Below are positions 1 to 11,530 of a stretch of DNA of 64,000 nt, in pieces (the first letter of the stretch is position 1; each line of letters opens with the position of its first letter). Made by a program: the position numbers and the translations under genes. This stretch comes from Podospora pseudoanserina (taxonomy: Eukaryota; Ascomycota; Sordariomycetes; Sordariales; Podosporaceae). The notes beneath the pieces are model-generated. The model had not been told where the DNA came from. It did no database searches and saw only the letters and a program-made list of their open reading frames with translations. The DNA is taken from positions 1,116,001 through 1,180,000 of the forward strand of contig NW_026946672.1 in NCBI RefSeq assembly GCF_035222485.1, in the 5' to 3' direction.

Positions 1-3000
1 GGGAGGAGAAAGAAAATTCAAAAGATGTTTTTGGCTTTGTTTTTCTAACTGTCGTTTGTTTCTTTTGTCTTTTTGCTAGCATTTTGGAAGCGCGGGGTTT
101 CTTGATGGGTTGTTTTTGGGTTTTGGGTTTTCTATTATCAAACTTGTTGTAATACCCACCACACAGCATATAGCATTCCTTTTTTTTCTGTCTGTATAAT
201 TTTTTTTTGTTGAATATCAAGTTTCTAATCATCATAACACCACCACCTGCACATATTCAGCCTTTTGTTCAGTTATGTACAATCCTTTTTTTTTTTCTGT
301 TTTTTAGATATCTTCGCGGAGAGAGGAGGTACGGTGGGAGGAGGAATAATTGTCTTTTTGGGCTACTATGCCAATGAAAGCTTAGCTGGGGAGGATTGGG
401 TGGGTTTTCTCTTTTATGGACACACGGGCGTTGGATTAGGAAAAGTTGGAGCAGCAGCAGAAAGTGTGCGTGTGTTCCTGCAAGAAGTTTCACCGATTGG
501 ACAATGTTTTCTCCTTGGTTTCTTGCCTCTGATTTGTCTGCTTTAATCTTGACAAGTTCGGTTCAAAGAGGAGGAGGCTGGGAGGGGGGGAGAGCAAGGT
601 TTCAGGGGAGCAGCCGGCGAGCATATTCGATACCAAGATTGTTTTTATCATTGTTGTTCAAGTTCTATTCGTTGAATACCCGACAGGATACAAAGTCAAC
701 AGACGGCCGAGGTAGGAGGTTGGGCGGGGGCTACGGGCAGCGGTAGAATGCAAACTGCATGTGTATATGTATGTTTACATACTGCATGCCTGTCTGTGAG
801 GGGGAGGAGGCTGGAGCTGTATCCAATGGGGATATATAATAGGGTAGTAGCACGCGACTGGCAAGAAGCTGTGGTTTGCTGTTCGGCCGTGATCTCTCAA
901 AGCTGCAGCTGCGAGATAGAACTTTGAGAAGCAAAGCTACTGTTACAGTACATGTACATATATTTGGTACATTGCATACATTATTGTATATCTAGTTGCA
1001 ACCGCCAGCAAGTAAATCAAGAATGTCCAAAGGATCAGAACAGCCACAAAGCTAGTTACATGCCTAATTAGGTAGGGTCAAAGTGCGGAAATAATAAAAC
1101 GTCAAGGTTGACCGGTGGTCTACACATCAAACTGTGGCTTAAGAGTTGCTGTTGTCCATGCATTCAGACGCCAGATGATAAAATCCCGATTACCGCGCTT
1201 AAATGATTCGACATAGGCGCCGTTTTATGCTCCCCTTTCCCCCACCACACCCACCTTCACACGAATCCAACATGCATGTTTTGGGCGAGCGCGGGTGATG
1301 GAGGGTGGTGTTGCAGTTTCGCCAGGCTGCAGAAAGTGCAGAAAAAAAAATGTAGGTATTGTATGTGTGAGGATGAATTGTGCTGCTGCTGCTGCAACAC
1401 CAGAGTTACGTTGACTTTTCACCCATCCACAGACACACACAAACTGCTGAGCCGCAGCCTCGTTCTGCTGCAACATATGCAAGAAGGCTTGCCTCGCCTT
1501 GTCAAACCGTTGTCCCCCCCATCCCCCCGATTTACCCTTTTCAGCATCATGCTGTGTTGCAACACACACCTATGTGACAACCCACCCCCGCCTTGGGCCT
1601 CCCCCATAACACCTCCTCCTCCAAAAAGATGGTGTGTAAGAAACCGTCTGGTCGGGCGAGGTGAGGAAGGGAAGACCGGGCAAAACCAGGTTGGGGTGTA
1701 CAGTGCTACTAATCCTGGGTGATCCATGAGGTGGCTACTACCGGTCAACACACCCATCACCGGTCACCACCCATTCCTTCCTTCCTTCCTTCCTTCCTCC
1801 CCCCCACCACCGCCGCCGCCTCGCAGAAAGCTAGGTCTTGAACAAGACGACCCTGTGGCACATTGTGTTGTTCCAGAGTTTCTTGGCTCCCTTGTTCACA
1901 ATCTCATCATTTTCCCACTCGCCGCGTCTGACGATAGTTTTTTGCCATTGGCCGTGTACAAGCGACCGCAGCAAATAAATCATTTGCATGAAATGAAGGT
2001 ATTCCATTCGTCACAACCTCCTTGTCACGCCATCATTGATACGAACCGCTTGTACTCGGTTGCTACCGGGCTCAGTAAGAAATCCGCCGGTTTCTGTAGC
2101 GATATGCCCTCTCGCCATTGAATACCTCCACTCCACCGCATCTCGTCGGTTAGTTGCATGGCATAGCGGCACATGGCGAGTTAGATATTCGACAGGCTGG
2201 GCTAATTAGAACAAGAGAAACGGCTGGCTTTTTGGTCGTGTCGGTCGAATCAGAGACGAAAGGATGCAATATCTTTTTTGAGCCAGTTGAAACTCACTCG
2301 CGAGAAATCAACCGTGGGCGGGTCGACTCGTAGCGTCGATCCAACGTCCGCAAGTGGAAGCGCTATTAGATTGTGGATACGACAGTGATAGGAAGAAGCA
2401 AGAACATCGACCAGTCAACCAAAAGAAGACGCCGTTGTGCATCTTGGCTGAGTCGAAGCTTGCGTATACTCTCCTTTTACAGGCGCGGAAAGCAAGGTGG
2501 TATTCCATTTCCGTCTCTGCAGAATCTCCATCTCACATCCATGTCTCATCTCGGTGTCTTCATCGTGGGGTTCTTCAGCGATGAAGAAAGTCACCCGACT
2601 CATCAAGGTTCCTAGCATGTGGATTGTTCCACCGTTTCGAGGTGCCATTGCTGGGGCGGTGTTGTTCGAGATGACATGATCTTGACAAGCTGGGCGTCAG
2701 CCAACCGGGCTAAATTTTTGGCGGCTGCCAATCACGGTATGTCGAGATTTCAATATCCGAAACAGGCGCAAAAGTACGAGGGTGAGCCGGAATAGAGTGC
2801 CTTCTTACTTCGGAGCTTGTCATATCGGTGTAACTCTCTCGAATTTGCGGTGGATGGTGGCGGTGACCGCTACCGAAGGTTGGACATTCTGTTTTATTCA
2901 TTGGCATCTCAAGGTGTTGGTCATAAGTGATTGGGAAATGAGAGTACATCAGTCAGGATGGTAGAGAGTAGACCGTGATCCCTGAGTGTTTTGCGTAAAT

Positions 3001-4329
3001 GATAGCCGAGCATGTTTGACAGAATACTGGACTAAAAATCGATAGGTGCGCGGGATGATGGCTTGTGAGGGTTGCTCGCTACCTCAAGGCCGTCCGAGTA
3101 TCGTCTGGGGCCTGTGGAAGTGTAGCAGTCCTTGTCTTTCTGTCCCACACGTTGCAAAACAGTGCCGTACCGGCAAGTTCGATCTCGGTAAATCGGAGGC
3201 GACGTTGCAACGAAACCGGCAGTCTGCCCAAATTCAGTCGACATCGCGAGATAAACAGCGCGTTTTTGAGATTGCTGTTGACACCATCGAAGACCGTTGT
3301 AACTCTTCGAATCTTGTCATTGTCCCTACCGACTTTTCCTCCTCCCACTGGAGAAACGGAGCGTGGTGCTTCAGCGGGTCCTCGTCCATGGAAGGAGAAG
3401 ATTGCCCTGGGCCTTCATCACATGACGAATTGGGCCAAGGAAGCCATAGAATAGCACCGAAAAAGAAAGAAAAATCTATTCACAAGTCTTTGGTTGTCAT
3501 CTGGGGAGCGAGTCGGCGATGTAACATCACCATAGGATTACCGAGGTGTCCACCGCCAGATGATGCTGGAGACGGTGAGAAGACTTACTCGGCGGGACAA
3601 GATAGCGGTGTGTACTGAAATGTATCAAACTGAACTGGCGTTGAAGCCCAATACAGTGCGGTGGTAAGCAGTGTGTCTGCACCCAATGGTGTGGTTGGGG
3701 GAGGCACAGTCGTTGCTCCCGCACCCATGTTGGGGTTACATGATCCGACCTGTCGGGTTTGGGCTTGTACATGGGTCAGTCATGGCCACGGGACGTTGAT
3801 CCGGATCGGTGGGACGATTCAGCGACCAAAGGGGGAATTGGAATTTAATGCAAAGGTTGTTTCAAGCAGTGAAAGTGGGAGCTGAGAAACGGTGATAAGA
3901 TATCCTTGGCGATAGCAATGCAATGCAACAGCAACTGCCGAGCCCAAGTGGATTTCAACTGGCCTTGGAGGGCTGAGAGGGGGATTGAGAAGGGGATATT
4001 GTGATAGCTTAGGGATGAAAAGAAGAAGAAGGGGACTGTGTAATAGAAGCTCGATGGGCAGCGCAATTTTTGAAACCCCATCTGAAGTCTTTGCACAAGA
4101 TAGATGGGATGAAAGGTTCAGTTGATAGTTGAAGATGGTGACGCTGATGAAGTGTGGGGGTTAGCCTTGTGCCACATGCAGGAGCAGGGATAAGCCACAG
4201 TTGAGCCGCTCCACTTTCTGACCTCACTCAAACCGTCCAAAGTTTATCGCTGCTAGCTATCGGGCCAAGAAATATCAACGAGGTCGTCAGCCATCTGCCA
4301 TTGTTGCGCCGGGGAAAAGGACAGCAATA
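1..4329. other. Gene-poor left flank, no supported gene
   Basis: I see no convincing coding region here. Open frames on both strands are short, overlap each other and carry no recognisable domain. The first 300 bases are very T-rich, as in a fungal UTR or promoter. A short CTG run lies near 1380-1396 and a TTCC microsatellite at 1774-1798. The last few hundred bases lead into the gene starting at 4330 and probably contain its promoter. A gene with many small exons cannot be excluded without transcript data. Confidence 0.5.
1774..1798. repeat. TTCC tetranucleotide microsatellite
   Basis: About six tandem copies of TTCC, followed by a C-rich and CCG-rich stretch. It lies in non-coding sequence. 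Confidence 0.85.
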
Positions 4330-5583
4330 ATGGCAGACTCACCACGCTCGCCCAAGAGGCGGCGTATTCTCGCCTCAATCAACCGCCCAGATCACGATGC
4401 CGGCAGCGATAGCGATGAATACGGCCCAAGACCAGCAGGCCAACCAAGCAAGACGCATCGCGATATGCCCCGCCATAAATCAACCCCTCCAGGCGAGGAA
4501 CCACCAGACGCCAAAGATGAACCGCATCAGTCAGAGAAACAGGACGATCCTATGCCTACAGATGGCTCAAACCAAACCCCAGAAGCAGACGGCAACTCTA
4601 CGAAGCCGAAACCCACCAAATTCCGCTTCAAATCCAAGTCCTCCCGCTCCCGCCGAGATCGCGATAAAGACAGGGAGGAAAGGGATCTCGACAGAGACAA
4701 ACACAGATCCAGCTCCAGAGACCGCACCTCCTCGCAATCCCACCGCCACCGTCACAGGTCCTGCTCCCCCTCCGACAAACACCGCCGCTCCTCCCACCGT
4801 CACCACCACCACCACCACCGCTCCTCCCGCCGCCGCCGGTCCCCCTCCCCCCAACAACCCGATCCCTTTGCCCCGGACCCTCTAGATCCAGAAACCGCCT
4901 TCCGCGAATCCCTCTTCGACGCCATGGCCGACGACGAAGGCGCCGCATACTGGGAAGCCATCTACGGCCAGCCAATCCACATTTATTCCAACCCCGAACA
5001 TGTCAACCCCGCCACCGGCCACCTAGAAAAGATGACAGACGAGGAATACGCCGAGTATGTCCGTCAGAAGATGTGGGAGAAGACCCATGCTGGCCTGTTG
5101 GAAGAACGGGAGAAGCGCAAAAAGCAAAAAGAGGAACAGGCCAAGAAGGATGAAGAAAGAAGGAGGATAGAAAAAGAAATGGAGAGGAGTTTTATACGAG
5201 GGGAGGAGAGGCGGTTGAAACGGTCATGGAGGACGAGGTTTGAGAGCTATCTGCAGAAATGGGAGGAGTGGGTTAAAGATGCTGCGCCGGGGGCGGAGAA
5301 GATTCCTTGGCCGATTGGAGTGGAGAGGGATGAGGAGGGGGGTTTTAGGGCGGGGGAGGTGAGGACCTTTTTTGTGAATGGGCTGGGGCTGGAGGAGATT
5401 GGGGAGAAGGAGTTTGTGGCTAGGTTGAAGGAGGAGAGGGTGAGGTGGCATCCGGATAAGATACAGCAGCGGTTGTTGGGGGGGTCGGGGACGGTGGATA
5501 AGGGGGTTATGAGGGATGTCACGGCGGTTTTTCAGGTTGTGGATGGGTTGTGGGGGGAGCTGAGGAGGAATATGGGGAAGTGA
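4330..5583 (+). CDS. NFKBIL1-like protein with RS-rich region and HPDK motif
   Basis: Uninterrupted 417-aa frame. The N-terminal third is acidic, polar and disordered. A strongly basic Arg/Ser/Asp region with a six-His run follows (about residues 95-175), resembling the RS domains of splicing proteins. The C-terminal half is a charged coiled-coil rich in Glu/Lys/Arg (about 240-310) and ends in a short domain with the motif RWHPDK (H374-K377). The HPDK recalls the J-domain signature and is typical of NF-kappa-B inhibitor-like protein 1 homologues. Animal NFKBIL1 has been linked to alternative splicing, and the RS region here fits a nuclear RNA role, but that is inference. No ankyrin repeats are visible, as in other fungal members. 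Codon use drifts to GGG/GAG-rich at the 3' end. A misassigned DnaJ-like family is the main alternative. Confidence 0.75.
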   Translation: MADSPRSPKRRRILASINRPDHDAGSDSDEYGPRPAGQPSKTHRDMPRHKSTPPGEEPPDAKDEPHQSEKQDDPMPTDGSNQTPEADGNSTKPKPTKFRFKSKSSRSRRDRDKDREERDLDRDKHRSSSRDRTSSQSHRHRHRSCSPSDKHRRSSHRHHHHHHRSSRRRRSPSPQQPDPFAPDPLDPETAFRESLFDAMADDEGAAYWEAIYGQPIHIYSNPEHVNPATGHLEKMTDEEYAEYVRQKMWEKTHAGLLEEREKRKKQKEEQAKKDEERRRIEKEMERSFIRGEERRLKRSWRTRFESYLQKWEEWVKDAAPGAEKIPWPIGVERDEEGGFRAGEVRTFFVNGLGLEEIGEKEFVARLKEERVRWHPDKIQQRLLGGSGTVDKGVMRDVTAVFQVVDGLWGELRRNMGK

Positions 5584-5839
5584 CATTATGTTATGGCATG
5601 GCGATAGGCGTTTTTGGGCTATTATACCGGTTATGAGGTGTTGAAGACTTAATGATCAAGGTTGTTAATGATACCATAGGGGTGTTAGATTATGACAATA
5701 GAGATTGGGAGGTGCAGGAAGGAAGTTGTGAGATTGTACCATCGAATTGATACTGTGTTAGTGTTAGACAGTGGGGAACGAGCAAAAAGCAGAAATGTGA
5801 GAGGCCATAGGATTCGTTGACAAAAAAGAAATAGAAACG

Positions 5840-5854
5840 AAAAAGGGCTAAAAA
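5840..5854 (-). terminator. Pol III T-run terminators of the 5S gene
   Basis: Read on the minus strand, the 5S sequence runs straight into five T residues (5854-5850), and a second run of five Ts lies at 5844-5840. This is the normal form of an RNA polymerase III terminator. Confidence 0.7.
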
Positions 5855-5972
5855 CATACAACACCAGGGATTCCCCAGTGGTCACCCACCTGGGTACTGG
5901 TCTGGCCCTTGGCAGGTTATCGAGCGGAGAACGGACGGGATCCCGAGTTTTCTGCCAGGTATGGTCGTATGT
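5854..5972 (-). rRNA. 5S ribosomal RNA
   Basis: The minus strand reads as a 119-nt 5S rRNA very close to Neurospora 5S. The 5' end ACATACGACC pairs with the 3' end GTTGTATGT to form helix I. The conserved internal block AAAACTCGGGATCCCGTCCG is present. TGGCAG and CTGCCA can form the next helix, and GGTGGGTGACCAC precedes the closing GAATCCC. The gene stands alone about 270 bases beyond the stop of the preceding gene, on the opposite strand, which matches the dispersed 5S organisation of Pezizomycotina rather than an rDNA-linked or tandem array. Helices look intact, so a functional copy is more likely than a pseudogene. Confidence 0.92.
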
Positions 5973-7273
5973 GATAGTTGTAGTTGATTTTGGAGCTTAT
6001 GTAGCAAACAATGACTAATCATGGCATATATGCGCGCTTTGGACTTAAGGTGTATTGGCGGCAGGGCAAGTAACACATGCAGCTCCTGCTCTCGTGTGAA
6101 GTGTTGGAAATACTTATCATGTCGGCTTATATCTTTGAGGGAACTGTTGTTGACTACCTGTTATCTACTTTGAAAGGCTTTCTCACCAAGGTATCCTTCA
6201 CTGCCATCCGTCTGTGTGTTTATCTTGCTTTTTCTTTTCTTCTGGTGATTCAAGCAGTACCTGCCTCTTGCCAAACGTCGAGGTTTCTGTAGGCAGGTAT
6301 ACTACCTAACTTGACCTCGCTACCTCCTTCTGCTGTGACCTGTGGGAATGTCTACTCAGGTGCAGTGCAAGTAAACAAGCATAAAGCACCCGGACAAACC
6401 CACTAAATTTGCTGACAGTCCATGTCTCACCTTTTCTGTCTCCCCCCCCCCGGGTTCCGTAATTTTCCAGATGTTTCTCATGTGTCAAATGTCTCCGATT
6501 TTCTTTATTCTCCGGTCCGGTGTCTGTGTGTTTGTTCTGTTGTATCCGGGTCTGAGACCCTTTATGCATCATGCCGAATTCCAGAGGTACCCAACTTAGG
6601 ATTGTGGGAGCACATTCACAGGACACAACAGTCAACTGTGCTTATACCACCTAGCAATTGACGGGAGGCAGTTTGATTGCGTTGGTACTGTTGTGACATA
6701 TACTGAGGGACGATCCCCTCGTAAATATATTAGGTTGAGAGGGAAACATTTGTCTCACTTTGTTTTGTTTTGTCTAACAACCGAGAGTCAATGACGTACA
6801 ATAATCAGCTGTCTGCGGCCGCCCCAAGGGTTCTGAGATGCCCTGCATCATCCCTCATCTGGACTTTCACATTTCATCTGATTCAAGCCGACGAAGCCGT
6901 GTGATTCAAGTGAAATCTGTATTTGGTATAAAGACTAAAAATCATGGCACAGTTGTAACAAAAAACAACAAAAAAAGTAACCCTAGTACCAGGATCCAGA
7001 TTCATACAAAGAACCTTAAACCAAGTAAACCAGATATCATTGAACACAAAAAGAAATACCCGTCAATTAATTGCTCATGCTAGCAAACCCCTCATTCCCA
7101 GATCCCTCCAAATTTCCAAAGCGATCTTGTTGCTGTGTTCTGTCCAGCACCTGTCCATTATTGAAACCTGCCAGCATTGAACCCCCCTCCCCTCCCCACC
7201 GCCCAAACCCCAAAAGCATTAATGTTGTTACAGAAGGCTCCATCCATGTACACCGTAAATCGCTTTGACTGAT
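5973..7273. other. Intergenic, nothing recognised beyond the 5S promoter
   Basis: Apart from the element just upstream of the 5S gene I see no coding region or RNA gene here. It contains C runs (near 6442) and an A-rich stretch around 6930-7060. The 3' untranslated region of the small minus-strand gene ending at 7274 must lie in its right part. Confidence 0.5.
5996..6001 (-). promoter_or_regulatory. TATA-like element upstream of 5S
   Basis: CATAAG on the minus strand lies 24-29 bases upstream of the 5S start. Neurospora 5S genes use an upstream TATA-like element at about this distance together with internal boxes, so this is a plausible Pol III promoter element. The match is short. Confidence 0.4.
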
Positions 7274-7786
7274 TTAAAAATTGGCCAAGAGGGCGGCACC
7301 ACCAAAGAGGGCACCCATGGCGACAGCGGCCGTCTGTTGAGGGCCGGCGTTGGTGGCAGAGCTGGAGGCAGACCCGGCAGCCTCGGTGGCGGAGCTGACA
7401 CGGGAAGCGACGGTGGAGGTGTAGCCGGCCAGCTCCGAGGTGAGGGAATCTCTGTCGGCGCCGGTGGCAGTGGCGATGGCAGAGCTGAAGCTGGAGAGCA
7501 CAGAGTCGGCGCTGGTGCTGATGGAGTTGAGCTCTGACTCGGCAGAGGTGCTCACCGACTCAAGGGCAGAGCTGACGACGGAGGAGACAGAGGCCGCGCT
7601 GGAAGCAATGGACGAGAGAGCGGCGGTGTCTGTGGGGTCGATGCTGGTGGTGTCGACAACGGTGGTGGTGTCTTGGGCCTAATGCCAGGTGTGTTAGCAC
7701 TGCGTACATGATGCATAGGAGACGCGTGGTCAGGCACATACAGCAACAAGGGCAGCAAAGCCGGCGAGGATAGGAGCGAAACGCAT
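7274..7786 (-). CDS. Small secreted Ser/Ala-rich protein, probable GPI anchor
   Basis: Two exons, 7742-7786 and 7274-7678, give 149 aa. The 63-nt intron starts GTATGT, contains TGCTAAC and ends TTAG. The first 15 residues (MRFAPILAGFAALVA) plus the Ala encoded next form a signal peptide, with likely cleavage just before the Gln of exon 2. The mature chain is low in complexity, rich in Ser, Ala and Thr, without cysteines, and has many potential O-glycosylation sites. It ends in a hydrophobic tail (GALFGGAALLANF) preceded by a small-residue stretch, the usual layout for GPI anchoring at the plasma membrane or wall. No enzymatic domain is visible. The protein is likely a structural or surface mannoprotein; function is unknown. 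Confidence 0.8.
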
Positions 7787-8982
7787 GTTGGCGGTTGTGA
7801 AGGGTTGGTGATCAAAGTGTTGGTTAGGCTTTTTGCGAGGTAAAGCGACAAAAGACAGCAACTCGACAGAATGAGGGATAGCAGGATGAGGCAGACGGGT
7901 GAATTGTGGGATGGAAAGTCCTAGTGAGGTCAGATGCTCAGAGGACCTACTTATATGTGTCTCTCGCATGACCCGAGACGTACGCGGCGTACCGTACATG
8001 CATCTCGATCGGCCGCCAGCCAGCTGCAGGTCCCTTTGTCATAGAGTTTGGGTTTGACCGAGCCTTTACCGATCAACCTTGGGATGGAATGCGTGTGGGC
8101 TCGGTAACCCAGCAACCCGCCGCTACGTCTGTGGTGCGGCGATCCAGACCAGACACTGTCTTGGCCATTGGCACATGCAGGGCACATCACTGTGCGCAAT
8201 GGGGCGCTAGGGATACGCAAGCCCCGTGGCCGGACGGGCGTCCACCAGGTCCGTCGTGGGTAGCCCGTTGTACCGAATATCCACCGTTGCTCTGCCGTGC
8301 GACCAAGGCGATGGGACGGGATAGCTTGGACTGCCCTTGAGTAATGTCATCATTGCGGGGAGCTTTCGGTTTCAAGGTCCGTCACCGGCCGTCTTTTCTT
8401 GTCCTGTCGTGGCTACGGGATGTGTGTCTCCCTGTCGGAGAATCCGCATCATGGCGCTGTACGCAATCCTAGCTTGGAAATGCGGGTGATGCTTGAGATG
8501 GAAGATTCTCCTGAAATCTTGGTTCGGTAGTGCAGAGGTGCGGGTGATGTTCCCAGATTTCCCTGCTTTGTCGTCGTCGGCTCCGTCTTTGCTCCACCCA
8601 TCCCCGGCAGTCTCAGCCGTGCCGCCCAGGAGGCAGGGGTCCCAACTTTATTTTGACCCCTCATCCATCTCCACACCAGCTCGTCAACGTTTCCACCTTT
8701 GCCGTCAATTCCGTTCACTTCATCCATGATGTCACCGCGATGGTATCAAAGTTGGGGAGATATTAGTTCATATTTTTCTTCTTGAGAATTCGATCTGCTC
8801 TGCAGCCATCCAGCTCGCGTATGGCAACGCCTCAACAAAGTGGAAACGCAGGCAAGGGGTCATCGCACAGTCCATTGTGAGCCAATGAGTTGGAAAATTC
8901 CGGCTAGCTGCTGGCTATGTAAGTGTAGTGTAGCATAGACGCATGGCGGTGTTGCCTGTGCGGTCCGAGCTATTCATCAAGC
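7787..8982. other. Intergenic, promoter side of the 7274-7786 gene
   Basis: No coding region is supported. The left part is the promoter and 5' leader of the secreted-protein gene and contains a GTAC-rich, partly palindromic patch near 7979-8000. The right part holds the 3' end of the AVO1 transcript. Short frames on both strands lack any family resemblance. Confidence 0.5.
7950..7959 (-). promoter_or_regulatory. Candidate TATA box of the secreted-protein gene
   Basis: CACATATAAG on the minus strand lies about 165 bases upstream of the ATG at 7786. A TATA element is uncommon in fungal housekeeping genes but frequent in highly expressed or regulated surface-protein genes. This is a motif match only. 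Confidence 0.35.
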
Positions 8983-11530
8983 TCAGACTTCTCGGTATGG
9001 CGAAATGCCCTTCTTGAGTTCTTGAACAATCTCTGCCGCGGATTCCGGGCTGCTGGTCACAAAGTCGTACCTCTTGCTCTCGGTAGACTTGTACACCACG
9101 AGCTAGCGGTCAAAAGGGTTAGTTGGTGGCTCGCCAAACACAGGAACTCCACACCTGGCCTCGTCACATACCTTGAAATTGGTCGGGTGCTTGCGTGAAA
9201 CCTTGCAGCCCACCACATTGCTGAAGTGGATGGATGTCATCTTGGAATCGAGATCCCCGCTCTTGGTGCCAGAGGCTGGCATGATGTGGACATGCTCACT
9301 GTCAATGGCAAACAGCTTCTCTGACAGCAACCGCATCGGCTGCTTCCGCCAAACTGTGTACTTTCTGACCTGGGTGCTGAGTCCAAGTTCATCCTGCTTC
9401 AGGACCTCCTTTGCCAATGGATGGGTACCCAAAAGCTTGGATTTCTTCGCCTTGGTCCAGCTGGAGTTATCAGAAAACAGAACCGGCCTAGGTGACGAGC
9501 TGCTTGGCGAACCCGTCATGGTGAGCGGCCCGTCTGTGGCAAAGCGCCGACGGTACAGATCTAATTCTGTGATATTGCCCAACGAAGCGACCGTTCGGTC
9601 AAGCATCACCACGGTGCCGGTATTCGGAACCTTCAACACATGATTGGCCTTGTCTAGCTGGCGTTTTCTACACGCCGTGTCCAGAACTTCGGCTAACCAC
9701 GTTTCGGTGCTGACGTCGAGTGTGAGCATCTGCCCTGGTGCAGCATCTGACGAGTGAATGTGAATGCGAAGGAGCCTCTTCTCACCGCGGGACGCAGGTG
9801 CGGTAGGCTGGGTAGATTGAGGCACATCGGCAAACATGGTGCCTGCCTTGTATCCCGTGTTGAGGACGGGGTTCTCTCTAGGCGGCGCGGGAGCACCCAA
9901 GACGGCCTCGGGTCGGGGCGTGCCCTTGGGAGTAAGGTCCTTGTCCTCGTCTTCGCCGCCGGCTTCTTGCTCGAACTGCGGTGTCACCCGCTGGTTCTCT
10001 TCAAATTCATCCTGTGAAGCTTGCGACAAAGCAAAAATGTCGTAGACTTTGGAAGCTGAACGGGCTCTTCCGGCCCTGTTGTTCGCTGTTGTGAATGAGG
10101 TGAGCTGCTTTTTGCGCTCCAAGGGTGGGAAGTCATCATCGACTTCGCCATCTTCCTCAACCATTCGTAAAGTCCACCAGTTCACATTGAGCTTGTCGCT
10201 AGGAAGTGGTGGCTCCAGCTTTTCTTCGTTATATCGCCACAAGCTCAAACCAATTAGGTCGGCAACCGTTACGGCTCGGTCGCCGCCTTCTCCCTCATGA
10301 ACCGTCCGCCGAATAAGAACCTCGAATGGTTTTGAGGGCTGCTTCGAAAATGGGGCATAAATGCGCAGCATGATGGGATTCGGGTCTCCCTGACCAGAAA
10401 GCGAGGCAAATCCATCGAACGGCAGGGTTGGCTTCGTCTTCTTGGCTTTCAGAGCTGCGGATAACAAACTCTTCGGCTGGATCATGCTGATGGGCCGAAT
10501 TGTGCTCAACGGACGGGGTGGTGGTAGATCGCCCACCGGTAAGTGTAGAGGCAAGGGCATTGCCGACTTCCGTATCGTCATCCTTCGCGTGAACTCCCTG
10601 GGTGGTGTGCCCACAACCTGTTCCCGAAGTGAAGCGTTCATAGGGTTCTTCACAGCCTCCAAAATGGATGCTGAGTCGATGCTCTCAATGAAAGCCGAAG
10701 ACATATCCGAGGCATCAGAATCGGACTCCGCCTCTTCCTCGAGAAGTTCACTTCCCTGTCTCTTGATGCCCTCGGTGGGCTCGGTGAGCTTGACCGACAG
10801 CTTGGCGGCTCTAGCTGCCGCTTGTCGGGCGGCTTCCCTGTGCCTGTGATAACCTGATGACTCAAATTCATTCTCTGAAGAGACCTCACTACTCGTCACC
10901 GTGTCGCGTCTAGCCCGTTCTTTGACAGTTTCGAGAGCGGACTGCGAGCCTCTCCTTGGGACAGGGCGAGCAGGTGAAACGGTGGTCATCTGCCGTAGGT
11001 TGGATGATTGCAGAGGAGAGGAACCTGATCGGTTGCGCACAGGCATCTTCGCAAATTTTATCTGCTGAGCAGCACGTTGATCAGGCTCATCGTCGCTTTC
11101 ATCGCTAAGATCGCTGCTGTCATCTTCCTCCATTTGCTCACGCCGGCGCCGCCGTTTCGTCGCTAGACTTGGCCCAAGTGTCTCCGGAACACCACCTGGA
11201 AACAAGCCATTTTCTTCGCCCTCATCTTCCAGCGTTAGTCCAGCCGCCTTGGGGGCCTGGAAATACTCGGAAGCAATGGCCGTTGGAATCGGAGGCGAAT
11301 GAGTCCTCTTGATGAGAGCGGGATTTGGGCGCCATCCTGCCGATTTGAAAGGTGCTGAATTGAGGAAGTTCTCGTTCAAAGTGAAAAGACGCTCGCCAAC
11401 TCCATCAGCGATATCATTCAAGTAGCTGGTTCGGAGTTGGTACAAGACCAAACTGAGAGTATGTCAGCTTAATTTGCAGGTAGAAACCTTTTGTATGAGG
11501 TACACACTCTTCGACTTGAATGACAGACAT
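8983..11530 (-). CDS. AVO1: TORC2 subunit AVO1/SIN1
   Basis: Three exons, 11508-11530, 9172-11452 and 8983-9102, give 807 aa. The 55-nt intron 1 follows a 23-nt first exon. Intron 2 (69 nt) has GTATGT and CTAAC signals and restores the end of the last domain. AVO1/SIN1 is an essential subunit of TOR complex 2, binding AGC-kinase substrates at the plasma membrane. Visible parts are the conserved N-terminus (LVLYQLRTSYLNDIADGVGE), a long acidic/Ser-rich linker, the CRIM domain (about 345-490, including NVNWWTLRMVEEDGEVDDDFP), a Ras-binding-like region (about 590-665) and a C-terminal PH domain (about 695-807), completed by VVYKSTESKRYDFV in the last exon. Without that exon the PH domain would lack its final strand and helix. 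The gene is divergent from the PRCC-like gene, sharing about 0.8 kb. Confidence 0.93.

Noticed and set aside
3046-3618. 190-codon open frame near the left edge
   Set aside because: No domain, cysteine-scattered sequence and overlapping frames on the other strand; probably chance.
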